Source of the DNA: Maridesulfovibrio sp. | GTDB lineage: Bacteria > Desulfobacterota > Desulfovibrionia > Desulfovibrionales > Desulfovibrionaceae | DNA: 64,000 bases | Direction of reading: 5' to 3' | Assembly (NCBI RefSeq): GCF_963666665.1 | Contig: NZ_OY762999.1 | Coordinates: 2,733,501-2,797,500, forward strand | Part shown: positions 8,508-16,316 of the stretch, piece by piece | How positions within the stretch are numbered: the first letter of the stretch is position 1 | Layout of the letters: the number at the start of each line of letters is the position of its first letter | Translations under genes and position numbers: made by a program | Notes under the pieces: model-generated | The model's input: only the letters and a program-made list of their open reading frames with translations | What the model was told of the DNA's origin: nothing | The model's database searches: none

Positions 8508-9497
8508 ATGCACAGAAGTTCCTATGCCCGCATGCAGTGGTTTGTTGAAAACTACTGTCACTCCCCGGAACGCAATTTATCCGTTCTGGATATCGGCAGT
8601 TGCGCAGTCAACAAAGACGATCCGTTACAAACCTACCGCCCTTTATTTGCAGAAGACAAATTCAGCTACACCGGACTGGATATGGTAACAGGTCCCAACG
8701 TGGATATTGCGGTGAATAATCCGTACTGCTGGCGGGAACTGGAAAACAATTCTTTTGATGTGGTTATCTCCGGGCAGGTATTTGAACATATAGAATTTTT
8801 CTGGGAAACAATGAAAGAAATAGCGCGGGTACTCAAAGCCGGCGGCTTGCTTTCAATTGTCGTTCCCGGACCATTCGGGGTCGCCTACCATGCCTGCCCG
8901 GTGGACTGTTACCGATTCTTTGCCGACGGCATGATCGCCATGGCCCGTTATGCCGGACTGGAGGTGATCCATGCTTCATCTGCCGCAGCCCCGAAAAATG
9001 CACCTGATATCTGGTATGAAACACGGGACAGTTTTCTAATCGCCCGCAAAAGTGAAAACCACCAACTACCGGATATGGCTGATTATATCTTTGAAAAGCC
9101 TGACTTCGAAAGAATGCGCAGCGGATTCATTCCCGACAATTACGAGAATAAGGTTTACTACGACATGTTTGCGGTCAGGATTGACGGCAGCGGCACGCTC
9201 CATGAGCTGAAAAATATGGAAATGGTCTACCTCTGGGCACTGCCGGATGATCGATTCTATATCTGGGGCACGGGGGGGCAATACGAACTGCATTATCAAA
9301 CCTTGGTGCAACGAACCAGACCAAAAAATTTCATCGGTTTTCTGGACAGCAATCCCAAGATGCAGGGGACAGAACTGGACGAATATCCTGTTATGGCACC
9401 GCAAAATTGTGCTCATGATAAGCCGGATGTGATAATTATCGCTTCCCACGCCCGAAAGGAAATCATGGAAAACATCAGAAACATTCTTAGTAAATAA
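8508..9497 (+). CDS. SAM-dependent methyltransferase with C-terminal Rossmann-like domain
   Basis: The N-terminal 200 residues form a class I methyltransferase: VLDIGSC is the SAM-binding motif I, GLDM the acidic end of strand 2, and FDVVISGQVFEHIE motif IV, followed by RVLKAGGLL as in the Methyltransf_11 group. After about residue 245 there is a second nucleotide-fold segment (FYIWGTGGQYE, then GFLDSNP and PDVIIIASHARKE), similar in pattern to the C-terminal halves of sugar C-methyltransferases and PglD-type N-terminal folds. This pattern is common in surface-polysaccharide or secondary-metabolite modification, so a sugar or glycan substrate is a guess. It stands alone between the lon terminator and the fmdB-like gene. 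Confidence 0.75.
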   Translation: MHRSSYARMQWFVENYCHSPERNLSVLDIGSCAVNKDDPLQTYRPLFAEDKFSYTGLDMVTGPNVDIAVNNPYCWRELENNSFDVVISGQVFEHIEFFWETMKEIARVLKAGGLLSIVVPGPFGVAYHACPVDCYRFFADGMIAMARYAGLEVIHASSAAAPKNAPDIWYETRDSFLIARKSENHQLPDMADYIFEKPDFERMRSGFIPDNYENKVYYDMFAVRIDGSGTLHELKNMEMVYLWALPDDRFYIWGTGGQYELHYQTLVQRTRPKNFIGFLDSNPKMQGTELDEYPVMAPQNCAHDKPDVIIIASHARKEIMENIRNILSK

Positions 9498-9630
9498 TTC
9501 TCCGAGCTGGTGAAGCAGCCTTGCATTCTTCTCAAGCGGACTTATATGTAGGCCAGACATTGCCCCGCCTGACAATTTGGGCTATGCAATTTTTCGCACA
9601 TGATATCTCAAAGCACGGAGTAAAGAATAA

Positions 9631-9885
9631 ATGCCTATTTTCGAATATAAATGCGCTGACTGCGGCAAGGAATTCGAGGAACTGGTTTTCAATCGGGATG
9701 AGTGCCCGCCTTGCCCGGAATGTAAATCCGAGAAAACCGAAAAACTCATGTCCGCCTGTAAGTTCAAAACCGGCAGTGGAGTTCCTGATATGGGTGATTT
9801 CGGTGCTGCTCCCGCACCGGCAGCATCTTCCAGCAGCGGTTGTGCCGGGTGCTCCGGCGGCGACTGTTCTTCCTGTGGCAGTTAG
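9631..9885 (+). CDS. FmdB-family zinc ribbon protein
   Basis: This 84-aa protein starts MPIFEYKCADCGKEFE, the hallmark of the FmdB/CxxC_CxxC_SSSS regulatory family, and has a second CPPCPEC knuckle, so one zinc ribbon is expected. The tail is rich in Ser, Cys and Gly (SSSSGCAGCSGGDCSSCGS), typical for the group in sulfate reducers. The family name comes from a putative regulator of formamidase; the molecular role is unknown. It lies 34 bp upstream of hemC on the same strand and may be cotranscribed. Confidence 0.88.
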   Translation: MPIFEYKCADCGKEFEELVFNRDECPPCPECKSEKTEKLMSACKFKTGSGVPDMGDFGAAPAPAASSSSGCAGCSGGDCSSCGS

Positions 9886-9919
9886 ATCAAAATAAAATTT
9901 CAAACAATACGGCGGAATA

Positions 9920-10846
9920 ATGAGAAAAATTACCATCGCAACACGCGGCAGCAAACTTGCCCTCTGGCAAGCAAACCATATTTCCGACCTTCTGCGTGAA
10001 GAATATCCCGGAATCGAAGTTCAGCTGCTCAAGATCAAAACCAAGGGCGACAAGATTCTGGACGTTCCGCTGGCAAAAGTGGGCGGCAAGGGTCTTTTCG
10101 TAAAGGAAATCGAAGAAGCACTTCTTGATGGCCGTGCCGACCTCGCTGTTCACAGCATGAAGGATGTTCCCACCGAACTTCCTGAAGGTCTTGAAGTGGG
10201 CATTATTCCCCCGCGTGAAGCAGAAACCGACACCCTGCTTTCCGTTAAATACGATTCCCTCAAGGACCTGCCCGCCGGAGCGGTTGTCGGGACCAGCAGC
10301 CTGCGCCGCCAGTCTCAAATTCTGGCCCTGCGCGATGACCTGAAAATCGAATCCCTGCGCGGCAACCTTGATACCCGTGTAGGAAAGCTTCTCAACGGAG
10401 AATTCGACGCTATCGTGGTTGCTACTGCCGGACTGAACAGACTCAAGCTTTCCGCTCCCAAAAGTGAAGTCCTCGGCCCCCCGACCTTCCTGCCCGCAGT
10501 GGCACAGGGTGCGCTGGGCATTGAGTACCGCATTGAGGACACCGAGATTCAGGATATTCTTGCATTTCTGCACGACGAAATGACTGCACGTCAGGTCAAA
10601 GCAGAGCGCGGATTCCTGACCGGCCTTGACGGTGGCTGTCAGGTTCCCATCGCAGCTTGGTCCCAGCTTGAAGGAGATCAGGTCAAGCTGACCGGATTTG
10701 TTGCTGATATCGACGGTTCCAGCCCCATCCGCATGGAGAAGACCGGACCTGCCGATGACGCATGGAACATCGGCCTTGCCCTTGCCGAAGAAGTTCTGGC
10801 TGCAGGAGCCAAGGAAATTCTCGATCGCGTTTACGACAAGTGCTAG
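9920..10846 (+). CDS. hemC: Porphobilinogen deaminase (hydroxymethylbilane synthase)
   Basis: HemC condenses four porphobilinogen units to hydroxymethylbilane in siroheme, heme and cobalamin synthesis. The 308-aa protein shows TRGSKLALWQA at the N-terminus, HSMKDVPTELP, GTSSLRRQSQ and RGNLDTRVGKL for substrate and cofactor binding, and LDGGCQVPIA with Cys240 as the attachment site of the dipyrromethane cofactor. It sits close behind the FmdB-like gene and ends in a near-perfect terminator. In this organism the pathway would feed siroheme for sulfite reductase and heme for cytochromes such as the one at 45182-45661. Confidence 0.97.
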   Translation: MRKITIATRGSKLALWQANHISDLLREEYPGIEVQLLKIKTKGDKILDVPLAKVGGKGLFVKEIEEALLDGRADLAVHSMKDVPTELPEGLEVGIIPPREAETDTLLSVKYDSLKDLPAGAVVGTSSLRRQSQILALRDDLKIESLRGNLDTRVGKLLNGEFDAIVVATAGLNRLKLSAPKSEVLGPPTFLPAVAQGALGIEYRIEDTEIQDILAFLHDEMTARQVKAERGFLTGLDGGCQVPIAAWSQLEGDQVKLTGFVADIDGSSPIRMEKTGPADDAWNIGLALAEEVLAAGAKEILDRVYDKC

Positions 10847-10870
10847 CGACCAGTTAAATTGACTGATTTA

Positions 10871-10904
10871 AGCCCGGAGCATGGTACATGCTCCGGGCTT
10901 TTTT
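10871..10904 (+). terminator. Intrinsic terminator after hemC
   Basis: Arms 10871-10883 (AGCCCGGAGCATG) and 10887-10899 pair perfectly over 13 bp with a GTA loop, followed by T residues to 10904. Confidence 0.95.
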
Positions 10905-10934
10905 AATAAATTCATTATTTTTTCATTAAGACCC

Positions 10935-10961
10935 TAAAGATAACATTCTGCTGACCGATAA
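10935..10961 (+). promoter_or_regulatory. Sigma-28 (FliA)-type promoter
   Basis: TAAAGATA (10935-10942), an 11-bp spacer and ACCGATAA (10954-10961) match the flagellar sigma-28 consensus TAAAGTTT-N11-GCCGATAA in both boxes and exact spacing. Transcription would start near 10969, leaving a leader of about 60 bases before the small gene at 11030. No other match was found between genes in this window. Confidence 0.75.
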
Positions 10962-11029
10962 GGCATATAAACAGGAATCATGTTCTTTTAAAAACCATCA
11001 TTTATAACTTCCAAGGATGGAGGTATACA

Positions 11030-11251
11030 ATGTCAAACGGAACCGAACTCAACAAGGTTTCACAGGTACCGCCCGTAAGGGACGAAGATCTTGCGAACTC
11101 TATGAAGAACCTGCAGAAGAAGAGACTGCAGAGGAAGGCATATGCTGACCCTGATATGCACCGCGAGCTGGTGAAGATTATTTCTTCACCTGTCTACAAT
11201 GCGAATGCACAACTGATTCAGGCAGTCACCAGCAGCCGGGGTTCTGCTTAA
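11030..11251 (+). CDS. Small protein of unknown function, sigma-28 controlled
   Basis: A 73-aa, basic, probably soluble protein with no signal peptide or membrane segment. I do not recognise it. The middle is a likely amphipathic helix with the basic stretch MKNLQKKRLQRKAY, followed by a predicted helix HRELVKIISSPVYNANAQLIQ. It has a good GGAGG ribosome binding site six bases before the ATG and lies behind the sigma-28 promoter at 10935-10961, with its own terminator downstream, so it is a monocistronic gene of the motility regulon by inference. It does not look like the anti-sigma factor FlgM. Confidence 0.75.
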   Translation: MSNGTELNKVSQVPPVRDEDLANSMKNLQKKRLQRKAYADPDMHRELVKIISSPVYNANAQLIQAVTSSRGSA

Positions 11252-11294
11252 AAAATTTCATATAAGGGAATCGCCAATTCCTCCTTAAAATAAT

Positions 11295-11328
11295 AAAAGG
11301 CACAGGTTTGCGACAACCTGCGCCTTTT
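11295..11328 (+). terminator. Intrinsic terminator after the small gene
   Basis: AAAAGGC-A-CAGGTT (11295-11308) pairs with AACCTG-C-GCCTTTT (11315-11328) with one A-C mismatch and a six-base loop. The A/T flanks would let it work in both directions, but the convergent selD gene ends only at 11406. Confidence 0.8.
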
Positions 11329-11346
11329 GTCTTTATATAAATGAGA

Positions 11347-11400
11347 ATGCCTTCGGCGCCCCTACCGGTACCAAAGTAACTTTTACCTAACTCTGCTGCT
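11347..11400. repeat. Degenerate palindromic element, copy D
   Basis: GCCTTCGGCGCCCCTACCGG resembles the head of copy A, and AGTAACTTTTACC plus AACTCT resemble fragments of the tails, but the central palindrome is missing. It probably is a decayed member of the family. Confidence 0.35.
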
Positions 11401-11405
11401 TAAAT

Positions 11406-12446
11406 TTATATAATCCGCAGCCTAGCCACGCCTTCTTCATGGGCCGCAACCTGTCCCACATGGGTGGCAAGATCACCAGCTTCCAGCAGCATATCCATGG
11501 CCTGCTGCAATTTACCTTCAGGCACAGCCAACACCAACCCGCCCGAGGTCTGGGCATCAAAAATCAGGTCAGTCTTAATACTGTCAGCATCTGCTGCAGC
11601 CTGCACTTGCGAGCTGCAATAGTTGCGATTGGCGAAACTTCCGGCCGGAATCATACCCATGGATGCCAGATCGACAACATCATCCATGAACGGCACTTTA
11701 TCCAGCCACAGCTCAACAGCCACTCCGGAAGCATCAGCCATTTCCAGCACGTGCCCGCCAAGTCCGAATCCGGTCACATCTGTAGCACCTTTCAAGCCCA
11801 GCTCACGGATAACTTTTCCGCCCGCGTTGTTCAGCTTGGATGCCCACTTGTAAACGTCCCTTTCGAACCGTTCTGCACCGTCCCAGTCTGCCTTGAGTGC
11901 TGTAGCCAGCACTCCGGTACCGAGAGGCTTGGTCAGCAACAGCTGATCCCCTTCACGCAGCCCCTTGTTGGAAGCAAAACCGTCAGGATCAACCATTCCG
12001 GTCACCGAGAGTCCATATTTGATCTCATCGTCCTCAACACTGTGACCTCCGGCCAGAACGGCTCCGGATTCACGAATCTTATCCATGCCGCCCTTGAGAA
12101 TTTCACGCAGAATATCAGGACCCATTTCTTTCATGGGATAGCAGACGATATTCATGGCGGTCCAAGGTTCACCGCCCATGGCATAAACATCGGAAAGGGA
12201 GTTCGCAGCGGCAATCTGCCCGAACCAATATGGATCATTGACCACCGGAGTAAAAAAATCCACGGTCTGAACCAGAGCTTTGCCCGCAGGAAAAGAGACA
12301 ATGGCGGAATCTTCATTCCCGCCCAGTCCGGTAAGGAGGCGCTCATCCTCCACGGCTAAACCGCACAAAACCTGCTCCAGGTCCCCCGGAGCAATCTTGG
12401 CGGCTCAACCAGCAGCTTTAACAGTCTTCACCAATTCTTTTGGCAT
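11406..12446 (-). CDS. selD: Selenide, water dikinase SelD, a selenoprotein (Sec14)
   Basis: SelD makes selenophosphate from selenide and ATP. The frame from ATG 12446 is interrupted only by TGA at 12405-12407, codon 14, inside AAG-U-AAKIAPGD, the exact place of the catalytic Cys/Sec of SelD (E. coli Cys17). Read as Sec the protein is 346 aa, the normal family length, and continues into GLGGNEDSA, QTVDFFTP and the GGHSVEDDEIKYG region. A GC-rich hairpin follows the TGA at the right distance for a bacterial SECIS. AGGAGG seven bases before the ATG lies inside the last codons of cobT, so the genes are probably coupled. An annotation that starts at the first ATG or GTG after the TGA would lose the active site. 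Confidence 0.95.
12374..12392 (-). promoter_or_regulatory. SECIS hairpin for SelD Sec14
   Basis: On the minus strand GCUCCGGG pairs with CCUGGAGC (eight pairs, one G-U) around a GGA loop. The stem begins 12 bases after the UGA and the loop about 20 bases after it, with G in the first loop positions. This agrees with the general bacterial SECIS pattern (short stem, apical G, loop roughly 16-37 bases from UGA). Confidence 0.75.
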
Positions 12447-12449
12447 GAC

Positions 12450-13529
12450 CTAACCTCCTGCATGAACTCCGGCATCGTCATACGTTGCCATTTCGTTATA
12501 AATATTTGCGGCAGCACGCAGCATGAACATGGACAGAGCCGCACCGGAACCTTCACCAAGACGCATATCCAGATGCAGCAGCGGCCTGCGCCCAAGCGCC
12601 TTGATAACCTTTGCGTAGCCCGGTTCCGCGGAAGCATGGCTGAGTACGCAATAACCGCCAACAGCGGGACATATATTCGCAGCCGCAGCATAAGCGGCAG
12701 TGGAAATAAATCCGTCAATACAGACTATCTGCCTGTTCTTGGCTCCACCAATGATCAGACCAGCCAGTGCCGCAATCTCATACCCGCCAAGAGCAGCAAG
12801 AATAACAAAAGGATCAGCCGAATGCACGGCTTCAGCATTTGCTTCCAAAGCACGGCGGACAACTCCGGTTTTACGGATCACACCCGCAGCATCAATCCCG
12901 CCGCCGGGACCGGTTATATCTGCCGGGTCCAGATCAAAATATGCACAATAAAGGGCCGTTGAAGGGGTTGTGTTGGAAACCCCCATTTCTCCGGTACCAA
13001 GAACTTTAATCCCTTGGGCATGAGCTTCATCGGCAAGCTCAACACCAAGTCTTATGGCTTGCAGGCAGCAATCCACATCCATTGCCGGACCCTTGGAAAT
13101 ATTATTCGTACCGCAGGAGATCTTACGCTGGATCAGACCAGGATGTTCCGGGAAAGCCCCTCCCTTGCATCCGGCATCAACAACTATAAGCTCCACTCCG
13201 GAAGTTCGGGCCAAAACATTTATACCCGCGCCTCCGGCCAAAAAGTTCTCCACCATCTGGCGGGTAACTTCCTGCGGAAAATAACTTACATCCTCTTCAT
13301 TAACCCCGTGGTCTCCGGCAATGGTGTATATACGGGCCGGGTCTGCCTGTGGAGGCTTTCCGCCGGAAGCCACGAACATCTTAACCGCAAGATCTTCGAG
13401 CCGTCCCAGACTTCCTAAAGGTTTAGTCAGCCTATCCAGATGGGCACGAGCCTGTCCTTCCAAAGATAAATCAACAGGCTGAACACTATCAACGATATGC
13501 TGCAATTCTTCTGCGGAAAATTTATTCAC
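12450..13529 (-). CDS. cobT: Nicotinate-nucleotide:dimethylbenzimidazole phosphoribosyltransferase
   Basis: CobT activates the lower-ligand base of cobalamin as alpha-ribazole phosphate. The 359-aa protein shows LTKPLGSLGRLE at the N-terminus, GDHGV, the GTGEMGVSNTTPSTA stretch that binds the phosphoribosyl substrate, and RLGEGSGAA with the catalytic Glu326. It is the upstream gene of a cobT-selD pair, three bases from the selD start. The pairing suggests shared expression, although the pathways are separate; both supply cofactors to anaerobic enzymes. Confidence 0.97.
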   Translation of the reverse strand: MNKFSAEELQHIVDSVQPVDLSLEGQARAHLDRLTKPLGSLGRLEDLAVKMFVASGGKPPQADPARIYTIAGDHGVNEEDVSYFPQEVTRQMVENFLAGGAGINVLARTSGVELIVVDAGCKGGAFPEHPGLIQRKISCGTNNISKGPAMDVDCCLQAIRLGVELADEAHAQGIKVLGTGEMGVSNTTPSTALYCAYFDLDPADITGPGGGIDAAGVIRKTGVVRRALEANAEAVHSADPFVILAALGGYEIAALAGLIIGGAKNRQIVCIDGFISTAAYAAAANICPAVGGYCVLSHASAEPGYAKVIKALGRRPLLHLDMRLGEGSGAALSMFMLRAAANIYNEMATYDDAGVHAGG

Positions 13530-13600
13530 TGCCTTAACCTCATATTAACGGCCCTGCCGTATTGAGAAACCATAAACGGGTGTGCTAAAGTTCTTTCGAA

Positions 13601-14440
13601 ATGAAGAAAATCTGTATCTTACATGCCAATTGCCAAGGCGAACCAATGGAAGAGCTGCTATTGCTGAATGAAGAATTCAGCACTGAGTACGAAATCCACC
13701 GCTTTACCAACTATACCCGAGAATCCATACCAGCGAAACTCATTGCCGAATGCGACCTCCTCCTCTACCAGCCTCTTCTTGGAACAACATGGGGGGATCT
13801 GGCTTCGGAAAAAATAATCTCCCAACTCAAGAAAGAAGCCCTATCAATTGCTTTTCCAAGCATGCTTTTCCTGAACTACTGGCCCTTGTGGTCCAGCGCA
13901 CCGGGCTTTGATTACCGTGACACTTTCTTGGATTCCCTGCTTGAAAAAGAACTCAGTGAATCTCAGATTCTGCACCTTTTCATGAAAACCCGGCTGACCA
14001 ACATCTATGATTTAAAAGAAATCATGGATAAATCAATAAGCACCGAAAGAATCAAGGAAAGCCGGACCCCGGTAAAATATGTGGACTGGATTCTTGAAAA
14101 TTACAGGCACAAGCCCCTTTTCAATACCATCAACCATCCACGGACAGAACTGTTATGCATGATCGCAAATACCATTCTGGAAGAGTTGGGGATGGGTCGG
14201 CTGAGTGAGCAGGCTTTGCAGAATTTCCCGCCGCCCTTTGCAGACTTTGAGCAGCCCATTCATCCACAGGTGGTAGAATTCTTAAACCTCGAATTCGGCG
14301 GACCTCAGCACCACTACCATGTCTACGGAGCGGAGCTGACTTTTGAGGAATACGCCATGCGTTACATCAAATGCCGCAAAAACAACATTGACGACTTCAT
14401 AGGATTCCTCATGACTGCCGCAAGGATGGAAAAGAATTAA
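13601..14440 (+). CDS. WcbI-like polysaccharide biosynthesis protein
   Basis: The N-terminus ILHANCQGEPMEELL contains the N-C-Q motif typical of the WcbI family, named after a Burkholderia capsule protein and proposed to be an acetyltransferase or acyl-CoA-binding enzyme of capsule synthesis. The 279 residues have no signal peptide or membrane span. NTINHPRTELL and GGPQHHYHVYG are further His-rich stretches. It is a single gene on the plus strand, divergent from cobT and convergent with the gene at 14437, with which it shares four bases at the 3' ends. No other capsule genes are next to it, so the substrate is unknown. Confidence 0.6.
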   Translation: MKKICILHANCQGEPMEELLLLNEEFSTEYEIHRFTNYTRESIPAKLIAECDLLLYQPLLGTTWGDLASEKIISQLKKEALSIAFPSMLFLNYWPLWSSAPGFDYRDTFLDSLLEKELSESQILHLFMKTRLTNIYDLKEIMDKSISTERIKESRTPVKYVDWILENYRHKPLFNTINHPRTELLCMIANTILEELGMGRLSEQALQNFPPPFADFEQPIHPQVVEFLNLEFGGPQHHYHVYGAELTFEEYAMRYIKCRKNNIDDFIGFLMTAARMEKN

Positions 14441-15033
14441 CCATTCAGGTTAGGCGGTCCCATTACGATCATTTCAGCGAGAGTCAGGTCCACTTTAGGC
14501 ATGGTTCTGATCTTGTTGCCGAGTAAACCCATTTCAAGTCCCACGAGTTCCTTATAGAGCGGGGTACGATCCACAACAGGGACGTTTTCCATATCCTTGG
14601 TCAGATCCTGACACTTGAAACATCCGGGAAATGAAAGCTGGCGTCCATTGGGCTGACGCAGGGTATTCACTACACCGTGCATACGACAGATCATAAGTCT
14701 GTGCTTGTAAACACCGCAGAGGCCGTCATCATTGAGCGGGCACATAATCTTGGGACGCATGCCGCTCTCCAGCATGGCCTTGGCATTACGCACGTAATCT
14801 TCTGAGCGTTGGATATATTCATTGCGCTTGGCTTCAGGAAGCTTGTTCAGTCCCTGCCAAAGATAAGTCCACTCCACGTAGGTGTGGTGCTGGAAATAAC
14901 TGGTACAGCAGTTTTCTTCGCACCCTTCGCAGGAAAGACCGATTTTTGCGGAAGTTTCAGCATACACAGAGGCCATACGCTCATAAAGAGCATCCAGTTT
15001 GCGGAACACGGCCTGTCTGGTCATTTTCTTCAT
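14437..15033 (-). CDS. YkgJ-like cysteine-cluster protein
   Basis: This 198-aa protein has the spacing of the YkgJ-type putative zinc- or iron-chelating domain: CEGCEENCCTSYF near the N-terminus, then CPLNDDGLCGVYKHRLMICR, and a last pair CFKC. Members of this family carry a metal or Fe-S site but the function is unknown. Its ATG overlaps the stop of the shikimate-kinase-like gene (TAATG, shared base 15033), so the two are translationally coupled. A general role in metal handling is inference only. Confidence 0.7.
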   Translation of the reverse strand: MKKMTRQAVFRKLDALYERMASVYAETSAKIGLSCEGCEENCCTSYFQHHTYVEWTYLWQGLNKLPEAKRNEYIQRSEDYVRNAKAMLESGMRPKIMCPLNDDGLCGVYKHRLMICRMHGVVNTLRQPNGRQLSFPGCFKCQDLTKDMENVPVVDRTPLYKELVGLEMGLLGNKIRTMPKVDLTLAEMIVMGPPNLNG

Positions 15034-15587
15034 TATATATCCTTAACTTTTTTTGCTTCTTTAGACTTGAGCCACTCACAGATCTGCTCGACGCACTCGT
15101 CCGGGGAACACTGGTCCGTATCAACGGCGAAATCAGCATACTCCTCATAAAGGGGAATCCTTTCCTCATAAAGACTTTCCAGCGTCTGCCCCGGAACAAT
15201 GGCCAGCCCGCGATTCTCTCCGCAACCGACCCGTTGGAGACATGTTTCACTGGAAATACGAAGATAAACAACCGGACCGAGACCTTTCAGCCTTTCCATA
15301 GCCTTGGGGCCGTAAATAACACTCCCCCCGGTGGAAACTACAGTGCGGATCACCCCGAGACCGGAAACTATATATTCTTCGGTCTTGCGGAATTCCGGCA
15401 CGCCCAGATGATCCACAATATCCTGCAGCGGACGGCCATAGTAGCTCTCGATGACAGCGTCGGTATCCATATGCTCCCAACCGAGCTTCTTAGCCAGAAG
15501 CGGCGAAAGCGTTGATTTACCCGCTCCGGCCATACCGATCAGGATAACAGAGCAATCCTCTGAAAATTCATTACTCCATTCTTGCAT
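15033..15587 (-). CDS. Shikimate kinase-family protein
   Basis: A 184-aa P-loop kinase of the AroK type: Walker A GMAGAGKST, the substrate-binding DTDAVIE (D-x-D), and STGGSVIY for the GG-containing motif of shikimate kinases. Shikimate kinase phosphorylates the 3-hydroxyl of shikimate in aromatic amino-acid synthesis. The usual second Arg-containing motif (RKTEEYIVS) is present. Because paralogs of this fold act on other substrates, and no other aro gene is nearby, the precise substrate is not certain. The ATG at 15587 is chosen; a TTG at 15614 is in frame and closer to no better ribosome binding site. Confidence 0.75.
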   Translation of the reverse strand: MQEWSNEFSEDCSVILIGMAGAGKSTLSPLLAKKLGWEHMDTDAVIESYYGRPLQDIVDHLGVPEFRKTEEYIVSGLGVIRTVVSTGGSVIYGPKAMERLKGLGPVVYLRISSETCLQRVGCGENRGLAIVPGQTLESLYEERIPLYEEYADFAVDTDQCSPDECVEQICEWLKSKEAKKVKDI

Positions 15588-15640
15588 AAAAAATATCAAA
15601 CCTTCCGGGCGCAAAACGCTCCGTGCTGAGACAGATAAAA

Positions 15641-16177
15641 CTAGGAATGAATGATGACAACCTTATCTTCGTCATCGCGTTCCTTGACCAGAACGTTTAC
15701 GTGCTGATCTTCAAAAGTGACAACTTCCTTACCGACGTAATCAGCCCGGATTGGAAGTTCACGGTGTCCGCGGTCTACCAGCACGAGCAGTTCCACCCGG
15801 CGCGGGCGTCCGAAATCAAGCACGGCCTCAAGAGCGGCACGAACGGTTCTTCCGGAAAAAAGCACGTCATCCACCAGAATGATAGATGCTGATTCAATAT
15901 TAAAAGGAATCTCAGTGCAGTTGATACTCGGCTGACGGGTCAAATTGGTCCAGTCATCGCGGTAAAGGTTGATGTCCAGCTTACCGAGTGGAATCTTACG
16001 CCCCAGCTTTTCATCGAGAATAAGCTTCAAGCGCTCCGCAAGATCTGCACCGCGGCGTTGAATACCGATAATGGCGAGATTATCACTGTCTCCGCGCCGT
16101 TCAGTAATCTCTGAAGCAAGACGATCCAGAGTACGGGCCATGTCCTTTTCCGAAAGTATAATTTTCTGTTCCTTCAT
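15641..16177 (-). CDS. pyrR: PyrR bifunctional pyrimidine regulator / uracil phosphoribosyltransferase
   Basis: The 178-aa protein has the type I PRTase fold with the PRPP loop IILVDDVLFSGRTVRAAL, RRGADLAERL and a C-terminal DRGHRELPIRADYVGK, characteristic of PyrR. In Firmicutes PyrR binds pyr mRNA to control attenuation; in proteobacterial sulfate reducers that RNA role is not proven, and no pyr genes or PyrR RNA site were seen nearby. The ATG at 16177 gives the usual length; an upstream frame extension to 16225 has no better signal. It heads the minus-strand group with the two genes downstream. Confidence 0.92.
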   Translation of the reverse strand: MKEQKIILSEKDMARTLDRLASEITERRGDSDNLAIIGIQRRGADLAERLKLILDEKLGRKIPLGKLDINLYRDDWTNLTRQPSINCTEIPFNIESASIILVDDVLFSGRTVRAALEAVLDFGRPRRVELLVLVDRGHRELPIRADYVGKEVVTFEDQHVNVLVKERDDEDKVVIIHS

Positions 16178-16316
16178 GTTATCCCATCTTAAAAGAAGTT
16201 GATTCTTAATATCAAATCTGTTCAAATCACTTTTTTAAAACAACCTGCCGGAACTAGCTATAAGTAATGTATGCAGTCAATGCAATCCCCCGCTTTCCGG
16301 CTAACAAGGATATGCT

